From Bacillota bacterium (GTDB lineage Bacteria; Bacillota; Clostridia; Lachnospirales; Lachnospiraceae), in NCBI GenBank assembly GCA_023436225.1, contig JAEZKA010000105.1, positions 1-64,000 of the forward strand: a DNA stretch of 64,000 nucleotides, read 5' to 3'. Position 1 is the first letter of the stretch; each line of letters opens with the position of its first letter. Under the pieces are notes generated by a model. It was given only the letters and a program-made list of their open reading frames with translations, made no database searches and was not told the origin of the DNA. This document shows positions 35,703-44,560 of this stretch, piece after piece. A program made the position numbers and the translations under genes.

Positions 35703-36764
35703 TTATTTCGTACAGGGCCAATTGAGCAATTCATTATGTAGCTCCTCTAAAAGCTTATCTTCCGGAACCTTTCGAAGAATCTCACCCTTCTTAATAATAA
35801 TACCTTCTCCTTTACCACCGGCAATTCCGATATCCGCTTCTCTTGCTTCACCGGGTCCATTCACCGCGCAGCCCATTACTGCCACCTTAATATCAAGATC
35901 CATATCTGCTACCATCTCTTCTACTTCAGTAGCCAGCTTAATCAAATTAATCTGAGTTCTACCGCAGGTCGGACAGGATACTACCTCAACACCACCCTTA
36001 CGATAGCCTAAGGTCTTTAATATAAGCTTGGCGGAGCGAATCTCCTCTACCGGATCACCGGTCAAGGATACACGGATGGTATCACCGATTCCCTGATATA
36101 GAATTATGCCGAGGCCTAGCGCTGACTTAATATTTCCTGCATTGACCGTCCCTGCTTCCGTTATTCCTACATGGAGGGGATACTTTGTCAGTGGTGCAAT
36201 TAGCTCATGGGCTTGAACACACATCATTACATCGGAGGATTTGATGCTGATTACAATCTGATCATAATCCATATCCTCAATTCGCTTTACCTTATCTAAT
36301 GCGCTATCCACAAGACCTCTAGCAGTTACTTTACCGTACTTTGCTATAATTTCTTTCTCCAAAGAACCGCTGTTGACACCGACACGAATGGGAATCCTTC
36401 TTTCCTTTGCAACCGTTACTACTGCCTTCAGCTTCTCTTCATTTCCAATATTACCGGGATTAATTCGGATTTTATCCGCACCACTCTCCATCGCTGCAAT
36501 TGCCAGACGATAATCAAAATGAATATCGGCCACCAAGGGAATTGTTATCTGCTTCTTAATCTCCTTAAAAGCAGCCGCTGCCTCCATACTTGGGACGGTA
36601 CACCGAACAATCTCACAACCAGCTTCCGTTAGCCTCTTAATCTGATCAACGGTAGCCAACACATCTTCCGTTCTAGTATTTGTCATAGATTGGATCAATA
36701 TCGGATTACCGCCTCCGATTACCCGGTCTCCAATCCTGATTACCTTTGTATTATCACGGTACAT
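35703..36764 (-). CDS. ispG: 4-hydroxy-3-methylbut-2-en-1-yl diphosphate synthase (IspG/GcpE)
   Basis: A 353-residue iron-sulfur enzyme of the MEP isoprenoid pathway, which reduces MEcPP to HMBPP. N-terminal TIM-barrel motifs GGGNPILIQSMTNTRTEDV, PLVADIHFDYRLA and KIRINPGNIG are clear. The C-terminal [4Fe-4S] cysteines are in SCPTCGRTQ and VMGCAVNGPGEA. The ATG at 36764 follows AAAGGTGG; the longer start at 36788 is less likely. It lies downstream of rseP and dxr, so two MEP-pathway genes share the block. Confidence 0.97.
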   Translation of the reverse strand: MYRDNTKVIRIGDRVIGGGNPILIQSMTNTRTEDVLATVDQIKRLTEAGCEIVRCTVPSMEAAAAFKEIKKQITIPLVADIHFDYRLAIAAMESGADKIRINPGNIGNEEKLKAVVTVAKERRIPIRVGVNSGSLEKEIIAKYGKVTARGLVDSALDKVKRIEDMDYDQIVISIKSSDVMMCVQAHELIAPLTKYPLHVGITEAGTVNAGNIKSALGLGIILYQGIGDTIRVSLTGDPVEEIRSAKLILKTLGYRKGGVEVVSCPTCGRTQINLIKLATEVEEMVADMDLDIKVAVMGCAVNGPGEAREADIGIAGGKGEGIIIKKGEILRKVPEDKLLEELHNELLNWPCTK

Positions 36765-36873
36765 TGTTCTACCACCTTTCGTAAACATCCCAAAAAACTT
36801 CCTTCATAAACAGGATTTTATCACCATTACAAAGATCTATTGCTTCAATGAAGGTTAAACTTCTAATCTCACA

Positions 36874-38166
36874 CTACAGAAAGATATTACGGATATCATT
36901 AAACATTACAAATACCATAAGCAGCATTAATAATGCCATTCCTACCAGATGAACTACAGCTTCTTTTTCCTTAGGAACCGGCTTTTTACGGATTGCTTCA
37001 ATTAATAAGAATACAATCCTTCCTCCATCAAGCGCCGGAAGAGGAAGCAGGTTCATCACACCTAAATTAGCACTTAAGAGTATACTAAACTGTGCCAAGG
37101 AAAGCAAGGTTGCATGGATACCGTAATCCTCTGATTCCGAGACGATATCTCCCACTACATTCACGATACCTACCGGCCCAGATACCTCTTTCATGCTGGC
37201 CTTTCCCATAATCAAATGTCCGAGACTCTTGATGGTATTAACCACATTGAGTTTCAGCTCATAAAAGCTATATTTGATTGCCTCTAAAGCACTAACCTTT
37301 TCACGATATAGATTATAATTCCAACCCATATCATATCCGCTTTGAGCTAGCTTTGGCTCTACGGTGATCTCTGTCTCCTGCCCATCTCTCAGATAGGTCA
37401 GTGTTATCGCTTCCTTTGATAGAGGATGTGTATCCAGATAATCTGCCAGTTCCTTCGCGGATTGAATGTCAACTCCATTAATACGGACAATGACATCCCC
37501 TGCTTTTACTCCAGCCTGTGCCAATGGATATCCTTCTACTACAGCCTCTAATTTTGCAGTCGGATTTGTGGAAGTATAGGAACAGCCTAATTTGTAATCA
37601 TCACGCCATGTGGGAGTCAGCTGTAAAGTAAGCTCTTCTCCGTTACGTAGAACAGTCACATCAACCGGTTTTTCTGATAAATTATTAAAATAAAAATAGT
37701 ACTGAATATCTCTCGAAAAATGGATAGGCGATCCATTTATTTCTTTGATAATATCGTCCTTTATCAGGCCAGCTACCTCGGCAGGACTACCTTCATTCAC
37801 CTTTTCAATATAGGGCTTATCAACACCGACATCTCCCAAAACGATTAACGCAAGCACGAATGCAAGAATGAAGTTAAAAAAAGCACCTGCAAAGATAACG
37901 GAGAATCTTGCCCATACTCCCTTTTTACCGAAGGCACCGTCATCATCCACACTCTCGTCCTCACCGAGCATCATACATGAGCCGCCAAAGGGCAGCAGCT
38001 TTAGTGAGTATCTGGTTCCCTTACGAACAAAGCTTGCAATTCTTGGTCCCATACCGACCGAAAATTCTGTCACAGTAATTCCGTTCGCTTTTGCCAGAAG
38101 AAAATGCCCAAGTTCATGGATTACAACGATAAGACCTAATATTAGTACTGCTACAATTATATTCAT
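36874..38166 (-). CDS. rseP: RIP metalloprotease RseP (site-2 protease)
   Basis: A 430-residue intramembrane zinc protease. The first helix contains HELGHFLLAK (HExxH), and LLPLPALDGGRIVFLL near the C-terminus provides the third metal ligand (the NPALDG-like motif). Two PDZ domains lie between (about residues 110-195 and 205-290). These proteases cut anti-sigma factors, or remnant signal peptides, within the membrane. It sits between dxr and ispG, as in most Firmicutes. The ATG at 38166 is preceded by AAAGGATT. Confidence 0.95.
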   Translation of the reverse strand: MNIIVAVLILGLIVVIHELGHFLLAKANGITVTEFSVGMGPRIASFVRKGTRYSLKLLPFGGSCMMLGEDESVDDDGAFGKKGVWARFSVIFAGAFFNFILAFVLALIVLGDVGVDKPYIEKVNEGSPAEVAGLIKDDIIKEINGSPIHFSRDIQYYFYFNNLSEKPVDVTVLRNGEELTLQLTPTWRDDYKLGCSYTSTNPTAKLEAVVEGYPLAQAGVKAGDVIVRINGVDIQSAKELADYLDTHPLSKEAITLTYLRDGQETEITVEPKLAQSGYDMGWNYNLYREKVSALEAIKYSFYELKLNVVNTIKSLGHLIMGKASMKEVSGPVGIVNVVGDIVSESEDYGIHATLLSLAQFSILLSANLGVMNLLPLPALDGGRIVFLLIEAIRKKPVPKEKEAVVHLVGMALLMLLMVFVMFNDIRNIFL

Positions 38167-38249
38167 AAATGTTCAATCCTTTCTTATCTCCGAAGGAATG
38201 ATGTTGTTACCGTTTAGCCAGAGGCGTTCTGTCTAAGCGTGATTATACA

Positions 38250-39407
38250 TCATAATCCGGATTCCGTAAAACCTCTTACAAAATCATATGTTTCTTGTTC
38301 TGTGTTCAGAATTTCTTTTAATGAAGGGTTAGCAATCAATTTATGACGCTGCATAGCCTTCTCAATCAGCGTAGGAATTGCAAGGAATTCAATCTTTCCC
38401 TTCAGAAATTCTGCGACAGCCCATTCATTCGCCGCATTATATACTGTAGGCATACTTCCACCTTGTCGTCCGGCTTCATAAGCCAGCCTTAAACCGAAGA
38501 AAGTATCCATATCCGGTTCCTCAAAGGTCAATTGCTTTAATCGATAAAAATCAACACGTTCTCCGTGTTGCAAAGGCTTTCTATCTGGATAAAATAACGC
38601 ATATTGTATAGGAAGCTTCATATCCGGTACTCCCAGCTGTGCAATAATGCTGCCATCAACATACTCAACCATCGAATGAATGATACTCTGAGGGTGAACT
38701 ACAACCTGAATATCCTCCAGGCACATATCAAATAACCAAGCTGCTTCAAGAACCTCAAGACCTTTATTAACCATTGTCGCCGAATCAATGGTAATCTTCT
38801 GTCCCATAGCCCAGTTTGGATGCTTCAGAGCATCCTTTGGAGATTTATTCTTAAGCTCTGGTAATTTCATACCACGGAATGGTCCGCCAGAGGCTGTTAA
38901 GAGAATCTTATATGCCTTCTTCTTATCTTCCCCATTCAATGACTGAAATATAGCACAATGCTCACTATCTACCGGAAGTAATGATACACCCTTTTCCTTT
39001 ACCAATGGCATAATAATATGACCCGCCGTTACCAAAGTTTCTTTATTTGCTAAAGCAATATGCTTTCCAGCATTAATTCCTTCAATCGTAGGCTGAACTC
39101 CGATCATGCCTACCATGGCGGTGACTAACGTATCAGTCTCTGCCTCCGTAGCACATTCAATCAGTCCTTCCATACCAGTCACTACCTTTACGGAAAGATC
39201 CGTTAGTCTATCCTTCAACAGCTTCGCTTTATCCTCCCGATATACGCAAACAAGGTTCGGCATAAACTCGCGAACCTGTCTCTCCAATAAATCTATATTA
39301 GAATCAACCGCCAGGGCTGTAACTTTCAACTCTTTATTCTCTCTGACAATATCTAAGGTCTGGGTTCCAATGGAACCCGTAGAACCGAGAATACCAATCT
39401 TCTTCAT
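38250..39407 (-). CDS. dxr: 1-deoxy-D-xylulose 5-phosphate reductoisomerase
   Basis: A 385-residue enzyme that converts DXP to MEP with NADPH. The nucleotide-binding start IGILGSTGSIGTQTLDI is textbook. ALANKETLVTAGH, PVDSEHCAIFQSL, LTASGGPFRG, HPNWAMGQKITIDSATM and EVVHPQ-type VVVHPQSIIHSMVEY are all present, covering the substrate and metal sites. GGAGG lies 7 nt before the ATG at 39407, and a longer start at 39470 is excluded on that ground. A region with three structured RNAs separates it from cdsA. Confidence 0.97.
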   Translation of the reverse strand: MKKIGILGSTGSIGTQTLDIVRENKELKVTALAVDSNIDLLERQVREFMPNLVCVYREDKAKLLKDRLTDLSVKVVTGMEGLIECATEAETDTLVTAMVGMIGVQPTIEGINAGKHIALANKETLVTAGHIIMPLVKEKGVSLLPVDSEHCAIFQSLNGEDKKKAYKILLTASGGPFRGMKLPELKNKSPKDALKHPNWAMGQKITIDSATMVNKGLEVLEAAWLFDMCLEDIQVVVHPQSIIHSMVEYVDGSIIAQLGVPDMKLPIQYALFYPDRKPLQHGERVDFYRLKQLTFEEPDMDTFFGLRLAYEAGRQGGSMPTVYNAANEWAVAEFLKGKIEFLAIPTLIEKAMQRHKLIANPSLKEILNTEQETYDFVRGFTESGL

Positions 39408-39580
39408 TCTAAAACCTCCATATATGCTGACTCGCGACAGCTTATCTATACTATACCCCAATCCATCCATAAATTCAAATAATCCATAAAAATTTCATAA
39501 TTACATCAATGAAATCTAATTACTATAAAAATCGTATCCAGCATCATAAAACTCTATTCATCTCAAACAACATATAACAT

Positions 39581-39720
39581 AACGCACATCCTCCGACCAA
39601 AGGACTTATACATTATCAAGACTCTAAATCCTGCTGTTCCAATGGACAGCTGGATTTAAGCCTGAGGCTTGTAAAATGCATCCCGTCAGGAGGGAAAGGC
39701 GAGAAAATTCTGTGTACCGT
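39581..39720 (+). ncRNA. Tandem structured RNA, copy A
   Basis: Conserved core: CCGACCAAAGGAC, TCAAGACTC, a hairpin AAATCC...GGATTT enclosing GCTGT/ACAGC, then GAGGCTTGTAAAATGCATCCCG and AGGAGGGAAAGGCGAG. CTTG pairs with CGAG around the last hairpin, and ATACATT can pair with AATGCAT (one mismatch). The outer stem is weaker than in copies B and C (CACA/TGTG). The family is not identified. Confidence 0.65.
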
Positions 39721-39822
39721 TCCCTTATCAAGTCATAGACCCCATAAGCTCACAAAACTAATTATCAATACCTATATTATCATTTTTGAAGATAGAAAAC
39801 CTCTCTCTTGATTAGGGAACGG
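39717..39822. repeat. Inverted repeat between RNA copies A and B
   Basis: CCGTTCCCTTATCAAG at 39717-39732 is the reverse complement of CTTGATTAGGGAACGG at 39807-39822 at 15 of 16 positions. It frames the spacer between the first two RNA copies. Confidence 0.6.
39762..39800 (+). repeat. 39-bp direct repeat flanking the RNA copies (first)
   Basis: The 39-bp stretch beginning TTATCAATACCTATATTATC is repeated exactly at 39968-40006. Each repeat precedes the next RNA copy, so RNA and spacer were duplicated together. Confidence 0.85.
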
Positions 39823-39830
39823 CTATACGA

Positions 39831-39963
39831 AATTTTCGAAGACCGTCCGACCAAGGGGCTTATGTATTGTCAAGACTCTAAATCCTGCTGTTTCAATGGA
39901 CAGCTGGATTTATGCCTGAGGCTTGTAAAATGCATCCCGTAAGGAGGGAAAGGCGAGAAAATT
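39831..39963 (+). ncRNA. Tandem structured RNA, copy B
   Basis: Nearly identical to copy A in the core. The outer stem is AATTTTC/GAAAATT (7 bp). ATGTATT pairs with AATGCAT using a G-U pair that is only good on the plus strand. The central hairpin AAATCC-TGCTG...CAGC-TGGATTT is kept. Confidence 0.7.
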
Positions 39964-39967
39964 CTAC

Positions 39968-40006
39968 TTATCAATACCTATATTATCATTTTTGAAGATA
40001 GAAAAC
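39968..40006 (+). repeat. 39-bp direct repeat flanking the RNA copies (second)
   Basis: Exact copy of 39762-39800. Its internal ATCATTTTTGAAGA (39985-39998) is the reverse complement of TCTTCAAAAATGAT at 40219-40232, so the two enclose copy C. Confidence 0.85.
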
Positions 40007-40014
40007 ATAAATCT

Positions 40015-40201
40015 GCATGTAATCGAGTGTTGGGTGTGATTTTTGCGCAGATCGGCCGACCGAGGGGCATATGCTTTGTCAAGACTCATTAATCATGCTA
40101 GTCCAACGGACAGCATGATTAAATGTTCTGAGGCTTGTAAGAAGCATCCCGACAGGAGGGAAAGACAAGCAAAAACTCATATCCAATCCTCGATTACATG
40201 C
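40015..40201 (+). ncRNA. Tandem structured RNA, copy C
   Basis: The diverged copy. Basal stems: GCATGTAATCGAG/CTCGATTACATGC (13 bp), then an 11-bp stem with three G-U pairs (GTTGGGTGTGA/TCATATCCAAT), then TTTTTGC/GCAAAAA. The central hairpin changes to TTAATCATGCT/AGCATGATTAA, the closing stem to CTTGT/ACAAG and the inner pairing to ATGCTT/AAGCAT. These are paired changes relative to copies A and B that keep the same fold. The many G-U pairs favour the plus strand. Confidence 0.75.
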
Positions 40202-40255
40202 ATCACATTACAAAGCACTCTTCAAAAATGATCACATACTAGGTTTTTATAATAA

Positions 40256-41053
40256 TCAAAGCATCACCGCCAGATAGAACACGATCGGTGCGGTAAAAAT
40301 AATACTGTCGAAGCGGTCAAGGATGCCGCCGTGACCTGGGATTAAGGTTCCATAATCCTTAATGTTATGATTACGCTTGATTGCCGATGCAGCCAAATCT
40401 CCAATCTGGGAGATAACACTGGAAGCCGCTCCGATTATAGCGAAAATCAACTGAGGATTCTGTAATTCGGTAATATTGCCTCCAATGGCTGTTGCATATA
40501 AAAATCCGATTAAAGCGGCACCAGCTATTCCGCCGATACAACCCTCAAGTGATTTCTTAGGGCTCAGCTTCGGAGCAAATTTATGCTTTCCAAAGAGCAC
40601 CCCAACCACATATGCACAGGTATCGGAACCCCACGCTCCGATAAAGATCAACCAAACAATCCATGCGCCATCCTCAAGAATACGCACCTGATATATGTAG
40701 CTAAGCATAATACTGACATAGAAGAGGCCAAAGAAAGAGATCGCGATCTGTTCCGTTGAAAATTTGGGAAAACCAAACACATAGGCAAACATTAACAGCA
40801 TTAGGAAAAAAATAAAAAGCATCATTTGATATTGCGGTAAGTCAAAATACATAAGAATATAGTAGCTCAAACCGCAGATATATCCTAAAATACCTGGAAA
40901 GGAACGATGTACATTGACTATTTTATAAAGCTCATACAATCCTATCATTGATATTACCAACAGCACTCCAAAAAGTAAGTCGCCTCCCAGAATAACTACT
41001 GCAATCGTAATCGCTAATAAAACAATTCCGCTGATTAATCTTGTCCTAAACAT
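40256..41053 (-). CDS. cdsA: Phosphatidate cytidylyltransferase
   Basis: A 265-residue integral membrane enzyme that makes CDP-diacylglycerol from phosphatidic acid and CTP. It has about seven to eight helices. The C-terminal CDP-alcohol signature is complete: SAIKRNHNIKDYGTLIPGHG followed by GILDRFDS, and KLSPKKSLEGCIGG precedes it. The start at 41053 has GGGAGG upstream. It follows uppS by 120 bp in the conserved block. Confidence 0.96.
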   Translation of the reverse strand: MFRTRLISGIVLLAITIAVVILGGDLLFGVLLVISMIGLYELYKIVNVHRSFPGILGYICGLSYYILMYFDLPQYQMMLFIFFLMLLMFAYVFGFPKFSTEQIAISFFGLFYVSIMLSYIYQVRILEDGAWIVWLIFIGAWGSDTCAYVVGVLFGKHKFAPKLSPKKSLEGCIGGIAGAALIGFLYATAIGGNITELQNPQLIFAIIGAASSVISQIGDLAASAIKRNHNIKDYGTLIPGHGGILDRFDSIIFTAPIVFYLAVML

Positions 41054-41172
41054 CGTATATCCTCCCATGCTGCTTCTTTCATACAGCTAATATATTCCAA
41101 GCCCCACCCGATGTAAAGCTCCGGGTATGTGTAGGCACAAACTTATATTGTGTGACTTAAATCTCTACTGGC

Positions 41173-41889
41173 TTATGCTAAACCTCCGAATTTTCTGGTT
41201 CGGTTACTATAATATTCCACAGCCTTAATTAGTTCTGTCTTATTAAAATCCGGCCAAAGCACATCCGGAAAATAGAACTCAGTATAAGCAAGCTGCCAAA
41301 GCAGAAAATTCGAAAGTCTCTGCTCTCCACTGGTACGAATGAGCAAATCCGGATCTGGGATTCCCTTTGTATCCAGATATTGTTCAAACATCGCTTCATC
41401 TATATGATCAATTTCTGTTTTATTCGATTTTATATCCTGTGCCATCGCCTTTGCTGCACGTAAAAGCTCATCTCTGCCTCCGTAATTAATGGCAACCTGA
41501 AATTTTAGGCCTGTATTATTCTTTGAGGCTTCCTCCAGGGCTACTATACTTTTCCTCAAATTCTCCGGTAATCTTGAAGTATCTCCAATGATACGAACCC
41601 TCATATTATTTTTAGTACTAGTCTTAATACTTGTCTCGAGATAGGTTGCCAGAAGCTTCATTAGAGCCTCTACCTCTTCCTGTGGCCGTACCCAGTTTTC
41701 AGTAGAGAAAGCATAAACCGTAAGATATTCAATTCCCATTTTATAAGCTTCTTCGCAGATCTTTTCCACGTTCTTGCTCCCTTGGGTATGTCCATAATTT
41801 CTTGGCATTCTTTTTTTCTTAGCCCAACGGCCGTTACCATCCATAATAATAGCTACATGCTTCGGTATGTTCAACTCGTTTTCCTGCAT
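41173..41889 (-). CDS. uppS: Undecaprenyl diphosphate synthase
   Basis: A 238-residue cis-prenyltransferase that builds the C55 lipid carrier for cell wall and polysaccharide synthesis. HVAIIMDGNGRWAKKKRMPR holds the catalytic aspartate and diphosphate-binding residues. Further family blocks are YLTVYAFSTENWVRP, VAINYGGRDELLRA, DLLIRTSGEQRLSNFL and WQLAYTEFYFPDVLWPDF. AGGAGAAG precedes the ATG. The carrier it makes is the one used by the sugar transferase in the exopolysaccharide locus. Confidence 0.97.
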   Translation of the reverse strand: MQENELNIPKHVAIIMDGNGRWAKKKRMPRNYGHTQGSKNVEKICEEAYKMGIEYLTVYAFSTENWVRPQEEVEALMKLLATYLETSIKTSTKNNMRVRIIGDTSRLPENLRKSIVALEEASKNNTGLKFQVAINYGGRDELLRAAKAMAQDIKSNKTEIDHIDEAMFEQYLDTKGIPDPDLLIRTSGEQRLSNFLLWQLAYTEFYFPDVLWPDFNKTELIKAVEYYSNRTRKFGGLA

Positions 41890-41929
41890 CCATCTTCTCC
41901 TATTCTAACTAACCAAACCATGAATAATA

Positions 41930-41999
41930 AGGGTGTTTCAAAAGAAGACTTTATTCATCCTCACTCTGCTTGTCATGAATAAAACTTTTGAAACACCCT
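41930..41999 (-). repeat. 70-bp near-perfect palindrome between frr and uppS
   Basis: AGGGTGTTTCAAAAG at the left end is mirrored by CTTTTGAAACACCCT at the right (15 bp), with a further TTTATTCAT/ATGAATAAA pair inside (9 bp) and a 16-nt loop. There is no strong T run, so it is not a clean terminator. The ends resemble terminal inverted repeats of small insertion elements. Confidence 0.75.
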
Positions 42000-42067
42000 A
42001 ATTACACTAATATATATACATCCTGAAGTTCCTACTGCAACCTTTCCATTGATTGCAAAATCTACCT

Positions 42068-42622
42068 TTATATAGTAAGAATTTCCTTTGATTTATCTTC
42101 CATGATACGATCAATTTCAGCGATATAATGATCGGTAACCTTTTGAACATCATCCTCAAGATGTTTGAATTCATCCTCAGAGATTTCACTTGCTTTATTC
42201 TGCTTCTTAAACAGCTCGTTTGCATCTCTTCTGATGTTTCTTACGGCAACCTTTGCATTCTCTGCCTTTTTCTTAACATCCTTCACAAGCTCTTTTCTTC
42301 TTTCCTCTGTAAGCTCAGGAAATACAAGACGAATAATCTTTCCATCATTGCTTGGTGTAAGACCTAAATCTGAATTTATGATTGCTTTCTCGATCTCTCT
42401 GATCAGCTTACTTTCCCATGGCTGTATCTGGATTACTCGCGCCTCAGGAACAGAAACATTAGCTACAGACTGCAATGCGGAAGGCTGTCCATAATAATCC
42501 ACTCTGAGTTTATCTAAAAGATGAGGATTTGCTCTGCCCGCGCGTATTGTGGAATACTCTTCCTTTAATGTTTCCACTGTTTTTACCATTTTTGAACTGA
42601 ATTGTTCTAGCTTTGCATCCAT
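42068..42622 (-). CDS. frr: Ribosome recycling factor
   Basis: A 184-residue protein of normal length that splits post-termination ribosomes together with EF-G. It has the N-terminal helix KMVKTVETLKEEYSTIRAGR and ANPHLLDKLRVDYYGQPSAL, and the C-terminal blocks IRLVFPELTEERRKELVKDV and AVRNIRRDANELFKK. The ATG at 42622 (GGAGGG 7 nt upstream) is preferred to the one six bases earlier. It follows pyrH by 31 bp in the usual order. Confidence 0.97.
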   Translation of the reverse strand: MDAKLEQFSSKMVKTVETLKEEYSTIRAGRANPHLLDKLRVDYYGQPSALQSVANVSVPEARVIQIQPWESKLIREIEKAIINSDLGLTPSNDGKIIRLVFPELTEERRKELVKDVKKKAENAKVAVRNIRRDANELFKKQNKASEISEDEFKHLEDDVQKVTDHYIAEIDRIMEDKSKEILTI

Positions 42623-42653
42623 TTTCATCCCTCCATTAAAATAATTAATTATC

Positions 42654-43358
42654 CTAAATTGTCATTCTAGTGCCATTTGATAAGCCCATAGCAGCTTTAA
42701 CAATACTCTCCTCTTCACACAAACCGAATAACAGAATTGGCATCTTATTCTCTATGCACAGCACTGTAGCTGTCATATCCACAACTCCAAGCTTCTTATC
42801 AAGAACATCTTGTAAAGCGATTTCGGAGAATTTCTTTGCAGCAGGATTCTTTTTGGGATCACTATCATATACCCCATCCACTGCTCTTGCCATTAGAATG
42901 ATATTGCAGTCTAATTCTACAGCGCGAAGAACCGTAGCCGTATCCGTCGAGAAATAAGGATGCCCTGTTCCTCCGGCTAAGAAAGCCACACCATCTTGTT
43001 TCATAAATTCGGTAACGTTATCCTTCGAGAATAATTCTGTCATGCTACCACATGCAAACGGAGTATATACCTTTGTCTTCATTCCGACATGACGAAAAAT
43101 CTCCGATACATAGATACAATTCATAACCGTTGCCAACATTCCGATCTGATCTGCTTTTGTACGATCAATAGTCTCACTGGTTCTTCCTCTCCAGAAGTTA
43201 CCGCCACCGATGACGATACTAACCTGAACTCCATCTTCAACCAATTGCTTTACCTGTTTCGCAACACCGATGCAGGTCTCTTCGCAAAAACCAGTCTTCT
43301 TATCTCCTGCTAAGGCTTCTCCGCTTAATTTAAGCAGAACTCTTTCATATTCTTTCAT
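42654..43358 (-). CDS. pyrH: UMP kinase
   Basis: A 234-residue bacterial UMP kinase (amino-acid kinase fold) that makes UDP from UMP. It has RVLLKLSGEALAGDKKTGF, VSIVIGGGNFWRGR, ADQIGMLATVMNCIYV, FLAGGTGHPYFSTDTATVLR and ARAVDGVYDSDPKKNP. Length is standard. It heads the pyrH-frr-uppS-cdsA block. A GGAAGGA lies about 14 nt before the ATG, slightly far. Confidence 0.97.
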   Translation of the reverse strand: MKEYERVLLKLSGEALAGDKKTGFCEETCIGVAKQVKQLVEDGVQVSIVIGGGNFWRGRTSETIDRTKADQIGMLATVMNCIYVSEIFRHVGMKTKVYTPFACGSMTELFSKDNVTEFMKQDGVAFLAGGTGHPYFSTDTATVLRAVELDCNIILMARAVDGVYDSDPKKNPAAKKFSEIALQDVLDKKLGVVDMTATVLCIENKMPILLFGLCEEESIVKAAMGLSNGTRMTI

Positions 43359-43678
43359 ACTAGCTTTATATTCCTTCCCATTGTGTTAGCTTATGCCTCG
43401 GAAGACACAGGCACAAATCTCCTCAAGGCGAATTAATATTCGTTTTGAGTGAACGCTGCCAAAGCACCGCAAATTAGGGCGGAAGCATAAATAAAAAATT
43501 TTATGCCACCGACCAACTGAGTTGTGTCATAATTATACACAAAACATTCTATAATAATTTACCACAAAACAATTCGTATTACCAGAACAAATTAGAGAAA
43601 TTCATACATTCTATATTTTGCAGCTATCTGGACATTCCAACACATAAATGTAGCCTCTTACAAGTTTTCCCTGGTTGA
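43359..43678. other. Non-coding spacer upstream of pyrH
   Basis: 320 bp without a gene. It contains a GCATAAA/TTTATGC hairpin near 43488-43513 and a TATAAT-like element about 150 bp ahead of pyrH, probably part of its promoter. No clear -35 box was found. Confidence 0.45.
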
Positions 43679-44533
43679 TTATTCAAAGATATTATCTACA
43701 TCAACAGAGGAATAGCTTAAGGAGCAGAAGCCTTCAATCACCGCGCCATTATTAATCTGGACGGATTTTGCCTTAATATTACCCTTGATAATCGCAGTGG
43801 AATCAATCACGATAGGGCCATTCACATCAACTTCACCCTTAATCGCACCAGCAATCACACCTGAAGTAGCTACAATATCGCCAATAATTACTGTGCCAAG
43901 ACCAACCTTAACACTTCCCTCACTGGTGATACTGCCCTCCAAACGTTCCGTATTTACATAAACCTCAGCAGCAGAAGAATTACCTACAATCTTACCAGTA
44001 ATTGATAATTTACCTAAGCATTCTACATCGCCGGTGATTGTTCCGTTAACCTCCAAAGAACCATCGGAAGAAATACTTCCATTAATCGTAGTACCCTTCG
44101 TTATTACAGTTACTTCATCATCACTTACAATAGAAGTGGAACGTAATTTCGGCATTTGATTATCCTTCGTATCAGCTTTTTCTGCTTCCTCATCAGCATT
44201 TAAAGCCTCCAATAACTCAAGATCCACATTATCATCCATGTCTTCACCCTCTTCTTCCTCTAAATCTAATGTATTTTCTTCAAAATCAGGTTCTTCGGAA
44301 TAATCATCTCCCATTAGAACCTTGTCGTCCAGACTCTCTGTCTCCTCGCCGGCAAATTCCTCCAGCCACACCTTCATTCTCTCGCTATCCGATATCTCCA
44401 CTGAGCTATTTTCGTCCGCATCCAACGTATTCACGAGTTGATCTTGTGTTTCCTCTTTACCAGCTTCCTCCTCTGGTAATAATTCATTTACTGCTTGTGA
44501 TAAGTCTTCTTTAAACTCCTTAAAAAAGCCCAT
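43679..44533 (-). CDS. Bactofilin-family cytoskeletal protein
   Basis: A 284-residue protein with an acidic N-terminal half (many Glu/Asp runs, residues 20-120) and a C-terminal bactofilin domain (about 140-275). The domain shows repeating beta-helix units such as GSLEVNGTITGDVECLG, KLSITGKIVGN and GSITSEGSVKVGLGTVIIG. Bactofilins form polymer filaments without nucleotide and help localise cell-wall enzymes or set shape. The adjacent gene codes for a peptidoglycan or polysaccharide deacetylase, which fits a wall-related function. The acidic extension is longer than in typical bactofilins. GGGAGG precedes the ATG at 44533. Confidence 0.88.
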   Translation of the reverse strand: MGFFKEFKEDLSQAVNELLPEEEAGKEETQDQLVNTLDADENSSVEISDSERMKVWLEEFAGEETESLDDKVLMGDDYSEEPDFEENTLDLEEEEGEDMDDNVDLELLEALNADEEAEKADTKDNQMPKLRSTSIVSDDEVTVITKGTTINGSISSDGSLEVNGTITGDVECLGKLSITGKIVGNSSAAEVYVNTERLEGSITSEGSVKVGLGTVIIGDIVATSGVIAGAIKGEVDVNGPIVIDSTAIIKGNIKAKSVQINNGAVIEGFCSLSYSSVDVDNIFE

Positions 44534-44560
44534 TCGCAAAATACCTCCCTGTTTCTTGGT

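Noticed and set aside
39581..40201. TwoAYGGAY RNA motif for the tandem RNAs
   Set aside because: Each copy has only one loop-proximal AYGGAY sequence (ATGGAC or ACGGAC), and the second hairpin loop lacks it.
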